This document shows, piece by piece, positions 1 to 10,882 of a stretch of DNA of 64,000 bases; the first letter of the stretch is position 1, and each line of letters opens with the position of its first letter. The position numbers and the translations under genes are program-made. The notes under the pieces are model-generated. The model saw nothing but the letters and a program-made list of their open reading frames with translations, searched no databases and was not told where the DNA came from. This DNA comes from Bryum argenteum (lineage: Eukaryota > Streptophyta > Bryopsida > Bryales > Bryaceae): assembly GCA_037043015.1 (NCBI GenBank), contig CM073321.1:43234420-43298419 (forward strand). Direction: 5' to 3'.

Positions 1-2153
1 GAAGCGGGGAAGAAAGTCATATCATTGTCTTCATCACCAAATTCAAAAACATCATTGTCATCAGACTCTGATTCGTCCTCGACAGCTTCCTCATCATTCT
101 CATGTACTTGGTCTTCCTCTAAATCCAAGTTCTCTCTATACCACCGCCCATCATCACTCAACTTATCATTCGCAAGCTATTTCAAGTTGAAATATAAGTA
201 GACCAAGTCATCAGCTTTCCCTGGTAGTAATCGATTCCGTTTTTTGTCGTGAAAATAAGAGAAGCTACTCCAGTTACGTTCGCAAGCCGACGAGGACACA
301 GCCTGTGCTAGTGTTCGCTTTGCAATTGGAGAGAGGAGCTTAGCACAAGCACCCTCAAACTCCCACCATGTATGTGGAGCAAGTTTTTGATTATTAGGCT
401 CTAGCATGTCATGGAATGGTGGACCCCTTACTCAAAACGCAAGAAATTCACTCACTACCTCTGCGTAATCCTCCGCAGGACATAGTTTTTGTAAAACACG
501 CTTGCAAGCTATTGTAAGATCAAGATCGTCAGCTAACTCTTGGTCATGTAGTAAATAAGGATTTAGAAGTGCAGCCGCGCCATGTAAATCAGTTGTCATG
601 AGCCGTTTCCGATGGTAAAATTCCACTTTTGCGGTGGCCACCTCAAGTGGTTCCAATGAGATGGGCGGTGCGTGCAAAGTATGGACATGTCTCTCAAGAT
701 CACGCATGATATGCCAAGCCTTGCCCGTACTAGGAGCCTTGCCGTGGAATTCTCTCAGAGCGTACACTACGGGGGCAACCATATCCCATAGTCTTTTGCA
801 TTGCTCCCAAAAGTCATCGCTCAACACCACCTTCTTGACCTTACGGGAGAATATAAGCTTATCTCTAGCAGATACCGTCTTCTTCGAGGCATAGGCTGTA
901 AACATAGGGTCGACAACAACTTGCTCCAATGATTCCTTGACCTCCAACAAGCGATCTATCATTATGTTTTGCTAGGCATCAGTAGGCTGAATTTCGCCTC
1001 GTGTTTACGAAACACAGCTAGGGGCATTTGTCGCCTCTTGATAAACTTGACCATTCTCTTCGCCATGACCAAAGTATTCGCCATCCATCCAGCCTTTCCC
1101 CAATCCTCCAACAACAAGTCCATTGCATGTGTCGCACACCCTTGCATGAAAATGTGCGGATATTTCTCAAGGACTTTTCTTGAGGCATTGAGCATTACAG
1201 AAGCATTGTCAGTGCATACTTGAACAATGTTCTCTGGTCCAACTTGTTCTATGTACTTCAACATGAGAGTTGACATGTACACCGCTGTTTTTTCTATGCC
1301 AGTAGTATCCACAGCACCAAGAAAAAGCTCTCCAGCTTGAGTCACGAGCATCGCATTCACCAAAGGGCGACTAGTCACAGATGACCATCCATCCATAGTC
1401 AAAGTTCCTCCAAACTTCCGAAGGCTCTCCGAGAGTCTACTATCTAGTTTCTTTTGTAACTCCGTCTTTACTTCTCCTGACAACCTTGTCCGAATGTCAT
1501 GGTAAGATGGTGGAGCATAGGATTTTCGAAATCCAGCAGTCTTCATCACGGCAGCTTTGAATGCATCATTCCAAGCTACTGAGAATGGTATATTTGCTTC
1601 GCAAAAAAATTTCGCCAAGAGTTTATCCAACTCCCGCCTATCCGGTTCTGCAAAAGTAGCTTCAATTGAAGATTGCTTCGTTTGCTTCATAGATCCAAAC
1701 ATCGGGCGAGTATCCTTAATTCCCCTCATAAGCATGGAAGAAGCAGAGGTTGACCCTACCAAAAGATTTGTTGAATTCATGGGGGTGCCTAGCGAGGACC
1801 CTACACAAGAGTCACTCCTAGGGGTTTCAGGAATGTCATGTTCTGAAGCACCTTGAACGTCCGTGGATGGAGTGAGAGAACATTCACCGAGAAATACGTC
1901 CAATTTTCCGTTATATGGAGGGAACTCCCCACCACATCTTAAAATAACTGCCTAATTTCCCTAGGCAGCTCTGACAAAGGGCAGAACTCGAATCCCTATG
2001 TCCAGGAATCTTCTCGTACCCATAATGACTCAGATTCCGACTCTTCTTTTTAGAAACAATTACATGACATAGTGAGCACTGTAGGAAGGACCCAGACGCT
2101 TTGCCTTCCTTCTCGATGTCTCTAAACCAAGGCTCATATGGAGTAGGGCCCAT
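1..2153 (-). pseudogene. hAT-superfamily transposase (BED finger, DUF659-like core, hAT C-terminal domain), decayed
   Basis: Three consecutive minus-strand blocks read as one hAT transposase. Block 2153-1911 has a BED-like finger (CSLC followed by an IPGH segment and a further Cys pair). Block 1903-962 has a DUF659-like RNase-H core, including TMDGWSS, where the first catalytic Asp is expected, and CTDNASVM. Blocks 962-432 and 407-177 end in the hAT dimerisation signature SSACERNWSSFSYFHDKK. After that a highly acidic tail continues to the window edge in the same frame. The copy is damaged: the core and the next block overlap by one base in different frames (TAATG at about 962), a TGA lies in frame between 432 and 407, and a TAG lies in frame at about 177 before the acidic tail. 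The element runs off the left edge, so its terminal repeats cannot be judged. The family call is firm. That the copy is inactive is inferred from these breaks, unless they are base-calling errors. Confidence 0.88.
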
Positions 2154-2423
2154 TTTGATAAATAGGACGCCTCAAAGTCATAAACAGTGGTGGGACCGTG
2201 ACGGGGAAAAAAATGGCAAGAGTTCCTTACGGAAATCCTCACTTCCGAACTCAATACCTACCAAGCAATGTACACATAAAATGAATTATGCAGCTCAAAG
2301 CCCTTGGAAAGTGTTCAAAATTTGGAAGTGAAATGAGACTCAATGTCTAATTCTCTTATATACCATCCAACTCTGAATATGACCGTTGCAATTTGAAATT
2401 GAAATGCTCATAAACCGTTGGAT

Positions 2424-2660
2424 GCTCAAAGGGGCCATCTGGCCATAGGCGGTCGCCGGATGCGAGGGCTGGTCGCAGTGGCCGACGGCCGGTCGCCCGG
2501 GCCGACGGCCGGTCACCCGGGCCGACGGCCGGACCAAAGGCCGGTCACTGGGGGCCGACGGCCGGTAGTCCGGGCCGACCGCCGGTCGCCCTGGCCAACC
2601 GACCGGTCGGTCGGGCCGACGGCGAGCTCAGGGACCGGTCGACGGGGTGGTTCGACCAAT
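2424..2660. repeat. GC-rich tandem repeat with GGCCGACGGCCGGTC core
   Basis: About nine imperfect copies of a 16-20 bp unit, GGCCGACGGCCGGTCgcc or close to it, follow one another. The core GACGGCCGGTC is close to self-complementary. The GGTCGCC/GGCGACC edge is the same word that marks the repeat arrays at 14.3, 15.9, 20.5 and 23.0 kb. The frames are open here only because of composition, so no protein is called. Confidence 0.8.
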
Positions 2661-2765
2661 GAACGCACCGCGTTGGTCATTTACCCTTAGTAAAACGATC
2701 AGAATCTCTTAGTCACGGACGGTCCCCGGACCCCAGCCGGACGTCCGGACGACCGAACGCTGTGA

Positions 2766-3230
2766 CATCCCTGATACTAACATAGATAAATACGTATGTA
2801 TATGTATATAAATACGGGTATAGATGTTAAATACATAATATTTCAACTCAATGATGAATGCTTATAAGATAAATTTGACTACGTATTGAGCATTTATTGT
2901 ACTATCTTAATATAGAACAATGAAAGCGCAATTATATGACCATACAAGTTCAAATTGGTATACATAGATATATACCCGAGTACAAATGAATACTAACATA
3001 GATAAATATGTACGTATATGTATATAGATACGGGTTTAGATGTTAAATACATAGATTTCAACTCAGTCAGCTAATATGTTATAAGATAAATTTGAATATA
3101 TGTTGAGCATTTATTGTGCTATCTTAATTTAGAGAAGGAAAGCCCAATTATATGCGCATACGAGTTCAAATATGTATGTACATGAATATATAAATAAATT
3201 AACATACGTATATAGAGATATATATAAGGT
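2766..3230. repeat. AT-rich satellite-like tandem repeat, unit about 200 bp
   Basis: Two full units (from about 2776 and about 2991) and part of a third share the order: ATACGGGT(A/T)TAGATGTTAAATACATA, then a segment near AAGATAAATTTGA, then GAGCATTTATTGT.CTATCTTAAT, then GCGCAATTATATG or similar. The same unit recurs at 27.3-27.95 kb, so it is a dispersed family rather than a local duplication. Confidence 0.8.
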
Positions 3231-3269
3231 TTGTAGTCAGTAATCTACTTCTAAAACATAATACTGTTG

Positions 3270-3375
3270 GATGATCTTTTGGTATGTATGATGTATGGCT
3301 ATGGTATGAATGATGTACGCCGATGATATGTGTGATGTATGGCCATGATATGTGTGATGCATGTCTATAGTATAC
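3270..3375. repeat. 22-bp minisatellite (ATGATGTATGGCTATGGTAT-like)
   Basis: Four adjacent copies of a 22-bp unit with a few differences each lie between two AT-rich stretches. No open frame or promoter pattern accompanies them. Confidence 0.7.
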
Positions 3376-4175
3376 ATGATGTTTCTGAAAGATATCTTCT
3401 ATCTATATACTCTCACAGTCTTATTTATATTGTCCAATTCGTTCTCTCAAACCTTCCTACCTGATTATATATCTATCCAATAATATTTTTAATATGTAGC
3501 TATTTATATTATTAATAAAATTTTATGTTGTAATAATATCAAAAATAAAACCAACAACAAAATAAGATGGTCACGAATAAAAATAATGAGCATGACAACA
3601 TCTTAGAAATTGGTAGAGAGGGGATAATTTATTAGCTTCCTTTTCGAGTGAATGATGACCTTATTGGATTGAAGAACGTTAACTAATGGGAAGTTGGATA
3701 TGAGCATAATCAAAGTTGAATTAGTGCTTGGGTATTGCCAATTAAATAATGTATTTTTTTCCCAGTTTGTATCTTATTTCAATATAAAACTACACACAAC
3801 TTTTTAGTAATTAAAACATGGTATTTTTGCTGACACGTTTTATCTAATACTACACATACTATTGTAAAGTGTTGTGGAGTCTAAAGTTTTACGATACAAT
3901 ACATAGTGTTAGAATAGGCATTTATTGAACTTATCTGCTTTTCAAAAAAATTAAGTAGAAAAAGCATTTAGAAATAAATGAAAAATATAATGGAATTTAG
4001 TGTAGTGTTGAGACGGGCAGACATGAAAAGGGCAAGAAATTGCTGCCCGAAGCAATATACGGTGGGGGCAGTGTGTAAGGCGGCCCGGGTAGGCAGGGGC
4101 AGTGCAAAAGGCGGCCCGGGCAAGATTACGGGCAGCCCGCTCGAATTATAACCGGGAACGAAGAGCGGGGGGGGG
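3376..4175. other. AT-rich intergenic stretch, no gene seen
   Basis: Very AT-rich sequence with many stops in all frames and no recognisable family. Its right end (about 4060-4180) turns GC-rich with GGCGGCCCGGG words and a run of G at about 4170, just before the leader of the next gene. Confidence 0.6.
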
Positions 4176-5257
4176 GGGGCTAGGGTTTGGCCCCCATTGT
4201 CTTCCTCTTCTTCCTCGCTCCTACGCTGCGCTTGCTGAATTTGGCTGTCGGCGTTCTTGCATTCTTGCATTAGTTGGTGTTTTCTTGCATTCTCGCTCGC
4301 GTAGTTCTGGCCTCGATAGTCGCTAGCTCGTGGCCTCGAAATTAGCTATCTCCTGGCCTCGAAGGTCGTGTTCGTTCATGTTTATATAGTCTCTTTTGTA
4401 TCTACTCGCTCTTTTTGCTCTGCTTCTTGCTTCTTGCTCTGCTCCCCGACGCTTTTTGCTTCTCTTAGCTCTGCGCGTCGACCCTGTTAGCTTAGAGTCT
4501 GCTTTTTGAGATATTCGCGGCATCAAGTGGGTGGCTCGTTTGCCGGCGCTTTTGCAGCTTTGGCAGCGCTCACCAAAGTTCCTGGACTTCACAACCTTCT
4601 CTGTAAGTTAACTGCCAATGTTTGTAACTTTTGGTTTGCAATTTCAGTCTGTGGTGTTTGCAATTTGTGGTCATTTCTGTCAGTTTTCCGGACGTCAGGA
4701 GTTGAATTTTACTAGGTTTCGGGATCCTTGAAATTTGAGTGACTACATTGGAAAAGATGAGGAGGAAGTTTGAGTTTAGATGTCTGATTTAGGAAAGCAG
4801 AGGAAACTGGCCTACTGAAGCTGGTTCATAAAAATTCTGAACCCTGATTTTTAAGAGCAGATTTAGAATGTGAATGTTGAAACAAAAGAGGTGGCTGTGT
4901 TTGAGCTGTTTAGGGTTGATTACAGGAAGTTAATGAACTTGATGAATTTCGAATTGGTGAGAGTTGTCAATGAGGTTTTTCCTAGTGATTTTAGGTAATT
5001 AGAATGCTTGTGTTCACTTTCAGAGCATCGGTATGTGAATCAATTGCAATTGAATTGGTCTACTATGTGATTCTTTCATACTTGAATCTGCGTTAGTGTT
5101 GAGAATTTCACTTTGAATCAGTCATAGTAAATTTTTTTGTTCTAATCATTCATTGTTTACAATTATTCATTGTTTGCTTCAGGAGTAGGACGAAGCCGAG
5201 GATTGTACAGTTTATTTCCGTATCCACAGTCTAGCAGGGAAGCAGACAACAGAATGG
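4176..5257 (+). other. 5' leader exons and first intron of the ParB/methyltransferase-like gene
   Basis: The stretch opens with an AGGGTTT word followed by a pyrimidine-rich leader typical of plant 5' UTRs. A donor (ttctct|GTAAGTT) lies at 4603. An acceptor (TTGCTTCAG) ends at 5182. The short exon 5183-5257 carries an ATG at 5254 and one further G before the donor GTGAGT at 5258. Joined to the exon that starts at 6590, this gives a Met-Gly start in frame with the large open exon, which is why I prefer this start. The transcription start itself cannot be fixed from sequence. Confidence 0.55.
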
Positions 5258-5630
5258 GTGAGTATTCAATACTTTACTCTCGCTAAATGTGACTAAGTTT
5301 CCGCGGAATAGTTTGGCATTTGATATCTGTGCTCGCATGTTCTTCAAATACTAGTTTTGTACATACTTAGCGTAGAGAACAGTTCAGATCGATTGAACCG
5401 TAGCCGAGTTGTGTTGATGTTCGAAAGGTTCAATAAAGATAAGCAGTTCAAATGGACCGGAGTTGAATTGGAAACACAGTTTTTTACCTTTGCATCCCAC
5501 CGACATTATAGACTACAGTCAGATTCAACCCCGGCCGAGTTGAATTCTCCATCCATTCGTTTTTGGCGAGTTGAATAGTCCATCCAATTCGTTTCTGAGA
5601 GTTAAAACGCGAGTTCACAGACAAGGGGGA

Positions 5631-6534
5631 ATTCAACTCGACTCGTGTTGAATCTCTGCCCTAGAATCCCTTTAACAGTGAATGATAGCTTAGGCTTGAA
5701 CGATTCAACTCGATTCGAGTTGAATCCAGACAAGACGAGATATAAGGGACTGATGTACTTCCCCCACATGAGCTACTTACTCACCGCAGCCCGAACAATT
5801 TAACTCGACTCGAGTTAAATCGATAAATTACTGTTATAGAGTCAGTAAAATATTCAACTCGATACGAGTTGAATTAGTTTTGCGCATGTGCTAGAAAAGA
5901 CAATTAATCAACTCGACTCGAGTTGAATCTATAAAATACGATAAGTGTTATCAGTGTACATATTCAACTCGACTCAAGTTGAATTACTGTAGTGCATAAT
6001 AAAGCAGAAAAATAATCCAACTGGAATCGAGTTGAAATATGAAGAAACTTATAATAATTTCATGCAGTTTAAAGAGATCCATAATATTCAACTCGAGTTG
6101 AGTTGAATTATTCGATGATAGAAATTACTTAAAACAGAATGAGTATTCATTGGGCTGAAAAGTGACATGACAAACTCAACTACAGTAATGCACAATCCTC
6201 TGACTGAAATTGACAAAATACATGGGTTGATACAAACACCTTGATTAGAGTTGAAATGATGAACATTCAGTCTGAGCATTAATTCAACTCGAGTCGAGTT
6301 GAAAGTAACTAAGTTCTGTATTAAGAAACAAAAAAACGCCATGATGGATACTTTCAACTCGAATCGAGTTGAATCCCACTTCCTTGATAATGATAATCGT
6401 AGACTAACAGATAGAGATAGAATGCAATTTCAACTCGACTCAAGTTGAATAAAACTTACTTGGACAGTTGCTACCGATAATAGTAGACTATCAGAGAAAA
6501 TTAGTAAGCTATTTCAACTCAACTCGAGTTGAAT
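5631..6534. repeat. Intronic palindrome array, consensus TCAACTCGACTCGAGTTGA
   Basis: Twelve copies of a 20-24 bp palindrome lie in the intron 5258-6589, at about 5631, 5703, 5797, 5852, 5906, 5962, 6014, 6086, 6281, 6351, 6427 and 6511. A half copy lies at about 6232. The centre is ACTCGA.TCGAGT, with compensating or partial changes in single copies. The sequence between copies is unique and mostly 30-60 bp long. The same palindrome recurs in the two downstream introns of this gene and is absent from its exons. Confidence 0.93.
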
Positions 6535-6589
6535 ACTAATCCTTGCATAAATATACATAAATACTAAGTTTGCTTCTCTTTCTCATCAG

Positions 6590-8016
6590 GAGAAAATCCC
6601 AAGGAGAGGCTCTCAGCCTTCTTCGGTCTATATGTTCCTGTAAAAGACAGCGAGGTCGCAGATCCCAAAATATTTGGGGACATGTGGGTGCACAGAGAGC
6701 CTGCGGATGTCGAATGGTGGAGTATGCTCCTCACACCGCACACGAACAAGCTGGCTGTCGTCACCAAGTACAAGGGAGCAGAGTGCAACCTTCCTGTGAA
6801 TTTGGAGGAGAACATCATCGATGTTGTCGTCCTCAACACGCAGTGGATTTGCGTGACGTGCATCGTGGACGACCCCAATGAGGACACGGCTGTGGACCAG
6901 GACTACAGGTTCACTTACATGATCGACACAACGAAGATGGATTTCGACATTTGGGCACATGTGGAGAGTATAAAAAATACTCCTTATAAACCTTTGGCGA
7001 AGAATGTCGAGCAACACATTCGCGAGTTTCGATTCACAACAGAACTCGGTGACCAGCAGCCATCAAGTATTCTCGCGCCTCGTCTCCGATCACTCGTCAC
7101 TGCCATGGTGAACTTCAAGGCGAAGCTGCAACGCAAGAAGATGCAAATGACGCCCCTTCGTCTGACGCAGGAAGTAAGCATGCAAAGCGGCAGCCACAAG
7201 TCCATCCTATATCAGACTCCTCAGGCGACGGGATCGAAGAGGCGCAAGGCGAATCCGTCCACAGCTCAGCGGGGGCCGACACAAAAGAAGCTCAAATCAG
7301 TCACGACGAAGAAGTCGACCCTGGCCGACCCCACTGAGATTGAACAGGCGAGCTTAGTGTCGGCCTTGACGGAAGTACCCATCGACAATGTAGACAAAGT
7401 TGTCGATTACAAGGAGTCCATGAATGCCTTCAAGAACTACTGGGGGCTTTGCCAAGACTCATACATCTTCGGCTCAGATGTGACTTACGAGATTCCAATC
7501 GAGCGTCTCTTTACCCCCCCTACGGACCTGAACAACCGAAACCTCGAGCAGGAGAAAGTCAAGCACACGATGCATTTCCTAATTGAGATGTCCAATAAGA
7601 GCAAGAAGAACACCCTCTGCGCCTACCCAAAGGATAAGCTCGTTAAACCCCGATCTTGGGAGGAGATAAAGGACGGGGAGTTCTACATGGTCAACGGACA
7701 ACATTGCGTCGAGGCATCCAAGCAGTTGCAAAACGGGCTCGATGTAGACGCTAGCATCAGGGATGCATTCAAGACATGGGACTGCTTCGTGGTATGGAAT
7801 GAAGATAAGCCCATCATTCGGAGAATCTCTGCGTTCTACAACAGGGTCAACCACTTCATGAATACAAATCCGACGTGGGCGACAAACATCATCCAGGCGC
7901 GGGAGCTGTGGGAAAGCCTCGGTAGACCGGAGAATCCGAAGGAGGCTCTTGAGGTTGGCAGGACCGTCACACAGAGGCCCAACAAGGGCAAGAAACCTGC
8001 AAAGGACAATTTCAAC
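6590..8016 (+). CDS. ParB-like domain exon of an unrecognised ParB/methyltransferase-like protein
   Basis: The exon opens after TTTCTCATCAG and closes at AAC|GTATGT with phase 0, encoding about 477 residues including the Met-Gly from the small exon upstream. The first 200 residues are Trp-rich and globular but not recognised. Residues about 190-260 form a basic Ser/Lys/Gln linker. Residues about 300-380 resemble a ParB/DGQHR-type fold: an IERLFTPP strand, an arm starting RNLEQEKVKHTM, and the box NGQHCVEASKQL, which corresponds to the family's D/N-G-Q/H-H-R-x-x-A box (here with Cys in place of Arg). ParB-like domains bind DNA or nucleotides and in phage proteins are often joined to DNA methyltransferases, which is the order here. 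The match is by motif only and no close family is named. Clean long frame and good splice borders argue for a real gene. Confidence 0.6.
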
Positions 8017-8028
8017 GTATGTGTACCT

Positions 8029-8129
8029 CCATTCAACTCGATTAGAGTTGAATACTGTCCTACACTACTAACGATGATTTTTAGATTTCATTCCCGCTGT
8101 AACCTATTTCAACTCGACTCGAGTTAAAT
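8029..8129. repeat. Two intronic copies of the TCAACTCGACTCGAGTTGA palindrome
   Basis: The short intron 8017-8161 (GTATGT ... TTGATACAG) holds two copies, at about 8029 and 8107. Together they make up about a third of the intron. Confidence 0.9.
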
Positions 8130-8161
8130 ATCTAACTCAATATCATACTCGGTTGATACAG

Positions 8162-9457
8162 GAGTTTATGAAAGCTGTCAGGACTAGATTTGCTCTCATC
8201 GACGTCAAGAACACCCAGAGAGCAGTGACAACTAGCAAGGCGGCCAGAGAGAAACTCAACATCCAAAATGAGCTAAAAATTATCACAGCTCCAAATGATG
8301 TCTACGACGTCTGGTCTGAGCTTATCTCATCCGCATCCCAAGGGGAGCTCATCGACCCCGACACAGGAAGGAAGATGAAGGAGTTGGGGAAATGGAAGAC
8401 TGATCATGGGCAGCTCACCAGGGAGTTCTTCTAATGGATCTGAAAGTGTAGCTACGCCCAGATCAAGCAATTAGCCGAGCATATGCTCAACAGACCGAAC
8501 CCAAAATGGCGACACCAGTACCCCAAAGTCACATTGAAGCAGATGAAGGGTGTGATTCACAGCATGCGCCCTGACTTAATGCTGTTCAGCACAAGTGGGG
8601 ACTTCAAGAAGGAGAGCTGGAAGAAATTCAAGACCGATTTCAAGATCACTCCAGCTACACTGAACGTTCTCATTACGAATCCCGGGGAATCCTTCTTCAC
8701 GCTAGCGAAATTCCCCAGCAACAAGAACAAGTCCTTTGAGCAACTCTCGCCGTATGCAACAGAGTTCTTCAGATGCTTCCTCGCCAACAAGGGGAAGTTC
8801 CAAGTTCCAAGGGGCGAAACAAACTTCAGGGCCTACAACCTGGAGGACGATGTTCTAGGGGAATGGCAGGATGACTCTTGGAATGAACAGTCCGCTAAGA
8901 GAATCAAGGTCGGAATAATGGACTTCTGTAATATCCCCGGAGCACAGGAGGAATCAGCGTCATCGAGCTCGTCAGCAGGCTCCTACTTCTACAATGTCCT
9001 CCAAGTCCTAAAGTCTATCACGGACCCCGTGGTAACTGAAATCCCCGTGTGGGTTTGGATCTGCGGAAGTAAGGATGCTGAGGCGAAGATCAAGAATCAC
9101 CTCGATAGTTGCGAGTTCATAGCAAACTACAAGATAGAGTATGCGGAATACGTTCCGGCTCCTTACGAGCGACTCGAGGATCAAACCTCGTCGAGGGCAG
9201 GGGCCAAGGATCATGTCCAGATCCTCTTCTTGTTTCGAAAATCTCAGAAGTTGAGGATTTCGAATCTCCCCAAGTTCTTCCAGGCCCCCGACACTCCACA
9301 GTTCAAGATCTGCAAGAGATACAACGAGCTCGAGTACCGTATTTATAATACGGAATTGAGGATGGAGTTCTACCTGAAGCTGCTTGATATTTTCTGCAAT
9401 GAAGGAGATGCGATCCTTAGTGTTTTTGGAGGCGGAAAGCTCTACTGTGCGGCCTGG
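8162..9457 (+). CDS. Amino-methyltransferase-like exon of the same gene
   Basis: The exon starts in phase 0 after GGTTGATACAG and ends TGG|GTAAGG. Near its middle KVGIMDFCNIPG sits where motif IV (D/N-P-P-Y/F) of DNA amino-methyltransferases is expected. The end reads GDAILSVFGGGK, which resembles motif I (VLDPFxGxG). Motif IV before motif I is the beta-class order. Both motifs depart from the catalytic consensus, so activity is doubtful. The second copy at 36-38 kb shows the same two motifs in the same order. One or more in-frame stops interrupt the exon, so the gene is either recently decayed or mis-sequenced. The relation to methyltransferases is an inference from spacing and motif shape. 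Confidence 0.5.
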
Positions 9458-9475
9458 GTAAGGATATCCTATGTA

Positions 9476-9822
9476 TTTCAACTCGATTCGAGTTGAATAG
9501 TTTGCCATGACTCTGTTGCTTGCTATGCTAATTGTATTTAAGTCGAGTCGAGTTCAGTGCGCACCTCAGTGACCAAGGATCGTTTTACACTAACTTGAAT
9601 TCTATTCAACTCGACTCGAGTTGAATGGATTACTAAGTATGCTACGATATCATGTTCTTGCATGCGTTATTATATTTAACTCGACTCGAGTTAAATTTGG
9701 TGTTTGATGGTACTTAGAGTTTATATTTGGTATTCAACTCGACTCGAGTTGAATGCAAACAGCAGAGTGGTCTGGTCGTGCTCTCACACGCCACCTCCAT
9801 TTCAACTCGATTCCAGTTAAAC
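9476..9822. repeat. Intronic palindrome array, six copies of TCAACTCGACTCGAGTTGA
   Basis: The intron 9458-9866 holds copies at about 9476, 9537, 9603, 9673, 9730 and 9799, spaced 57-70 bp. The copies at 9603 and 9730 are perfect; those at 9537 and 9799 are degenerate. The sequence between copies shares no obvious similarity. Confidence 0.93.
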
Positions 9823-9866
9823 TTTCATATGATTGACGTTGCATCTCTTGATGTGTCTACTTGCAG

Positions 9867-10424
9867 ATGTGTTCGCTGATGAATTACACGATCAGCTCCA
9901 GCGAAGAGCACGACAAAGTTGTCAAGCTTTCCTTGAATGTCTTCAACTTGGATCGTCGAGATTTCGAAGAAGGGTACCCGATCGATGAGGCTTCCTTATC
10001 CAAGGAGAGACTGGAAGCACCACCACCCCCCACAAAGACGGAGAAGGGGAAGGGGAAGAAGAAGGTCATGAGAGTAGAGTTACCACTTGACGTGAATGAC
10101 CCAAGACCGATCGCAATCGGATCAAGAGATGACGATGACGATCCTGTCTAGGATGTTGAGGCCTACGGTTCCCAACACCCGGTAACGCCCCAAACTGGAC
10201 GAGGCTCATCTTCTCATCTTCCTCATCCCCAGGAACAAGGCTACTCGGATACCTCTCTTCGGGCTTCCACGCCATCGCCTCAAAAGAGGAAAAGGGAGTC
10301 ACTATCCGTTGAAACTCTGATGGATAAGTCGTCAGAATGCAGGAGGAAGCGCAGGCGCGACAAAGGGTGCAGCTCGAGCAAGCATTGCTTCGACAGCGGT
10401 GCAGCTCGACATGCATCTCCCTGA
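9867..10424 (+). CDS. C-terminal exon of the ParB/methyltransferase-like gene
   Basis: The exon opens after CTACTTGCAG in phase 0 with MCSLMNYTISSSEEHDKVV, directly following the motif-I-like end of the previous exon. A proline and lysine-rich stretch (KTEKGKGKKK) and an acidic DDDDD end follow, closing at a stop at about 10150. The same frame stays open past that stop for about 90 more codons with a basic PQKRKRES/CRRKRRRDK segment that resembles a nuclear localisation signal. This suggests that the ancestral protein was longer. The SEEHDKVVKLSLNVF segment parallels MESDSKLFEEILIPLQVAL in the minus-strand copy near 36.1 kb. Confidence 0.5.
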
Positions 10425-10882
10425 CGTTCCCTCCAAGGCACGCCTTCTCAGTCGACTGCAGCTCCCTCACCTGCGGGCAACATCGCTCAAGTTGTTTCTA
10501 GGGATCAAGGCCCATCAAGTCGCTCCACACCATCGGACCCAGTCGAGTCGGAACGGAAGGCCGTGGATGAGGAAGAGCAGATAGGAACACGGGATCAGAC
10601 TCTCGATCGGAACGTTACCGAATCAAGTTGAACTCCACGATATAGTCTTTCATTTAACTCGACTCGAGTTGAATTTCTCCTTCGGTTAATGGAAGTTTGC
10701 CTGTAGAAGCCTTCGACAGTTGTTGATAGACTAGTATATATATTCCCCTAGGATAGTTTTGTTAGATTGGACTTGGTGTTCATCGTGTAAATACTTTTTG
10801 TATATGACGCTCATTTTTGAACGCAGAGTTTGGAATACAATCATATTTTCTTACACATTTTCTCCCTCTGATATCTACGCAG
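10425..10882. other. Intergenic or intronic stretch with one palindrome copy
   Basis: No convincing coding region is seen. A solitary copy of the TTAACTCGACTCGAGTTGA palindrome lies at about 10651 and a half copy at about 10617. The stretch could hold the 3' UTR of the upstream gene and the promoter or first exon of the next one. Another degenerate copy lies at about 12249. Confidence 0.5.

Noticed and set aside
2418-2690. Gly/Arg-rich reading frame of 90 codons
   Set aside because: Wholly made of the GGCCGACGGCCGGTC tandem repeat.
6590-10424. Calling the ParB/methyltransferase-like gene a recent bacterial or phage contaminant
   Set aside because: Spliceosomal borders, a plant-style leader and intronic repeats shared with flanking DNA argue that it belongs to this genome.
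8162-10424. Alternative genetic code with reassigned stops
   Set aside because: Lone in-frame stops of all three types occur, yet intact genes such as the RING-H2 gene end at ordinary stops and avoid internal ones.
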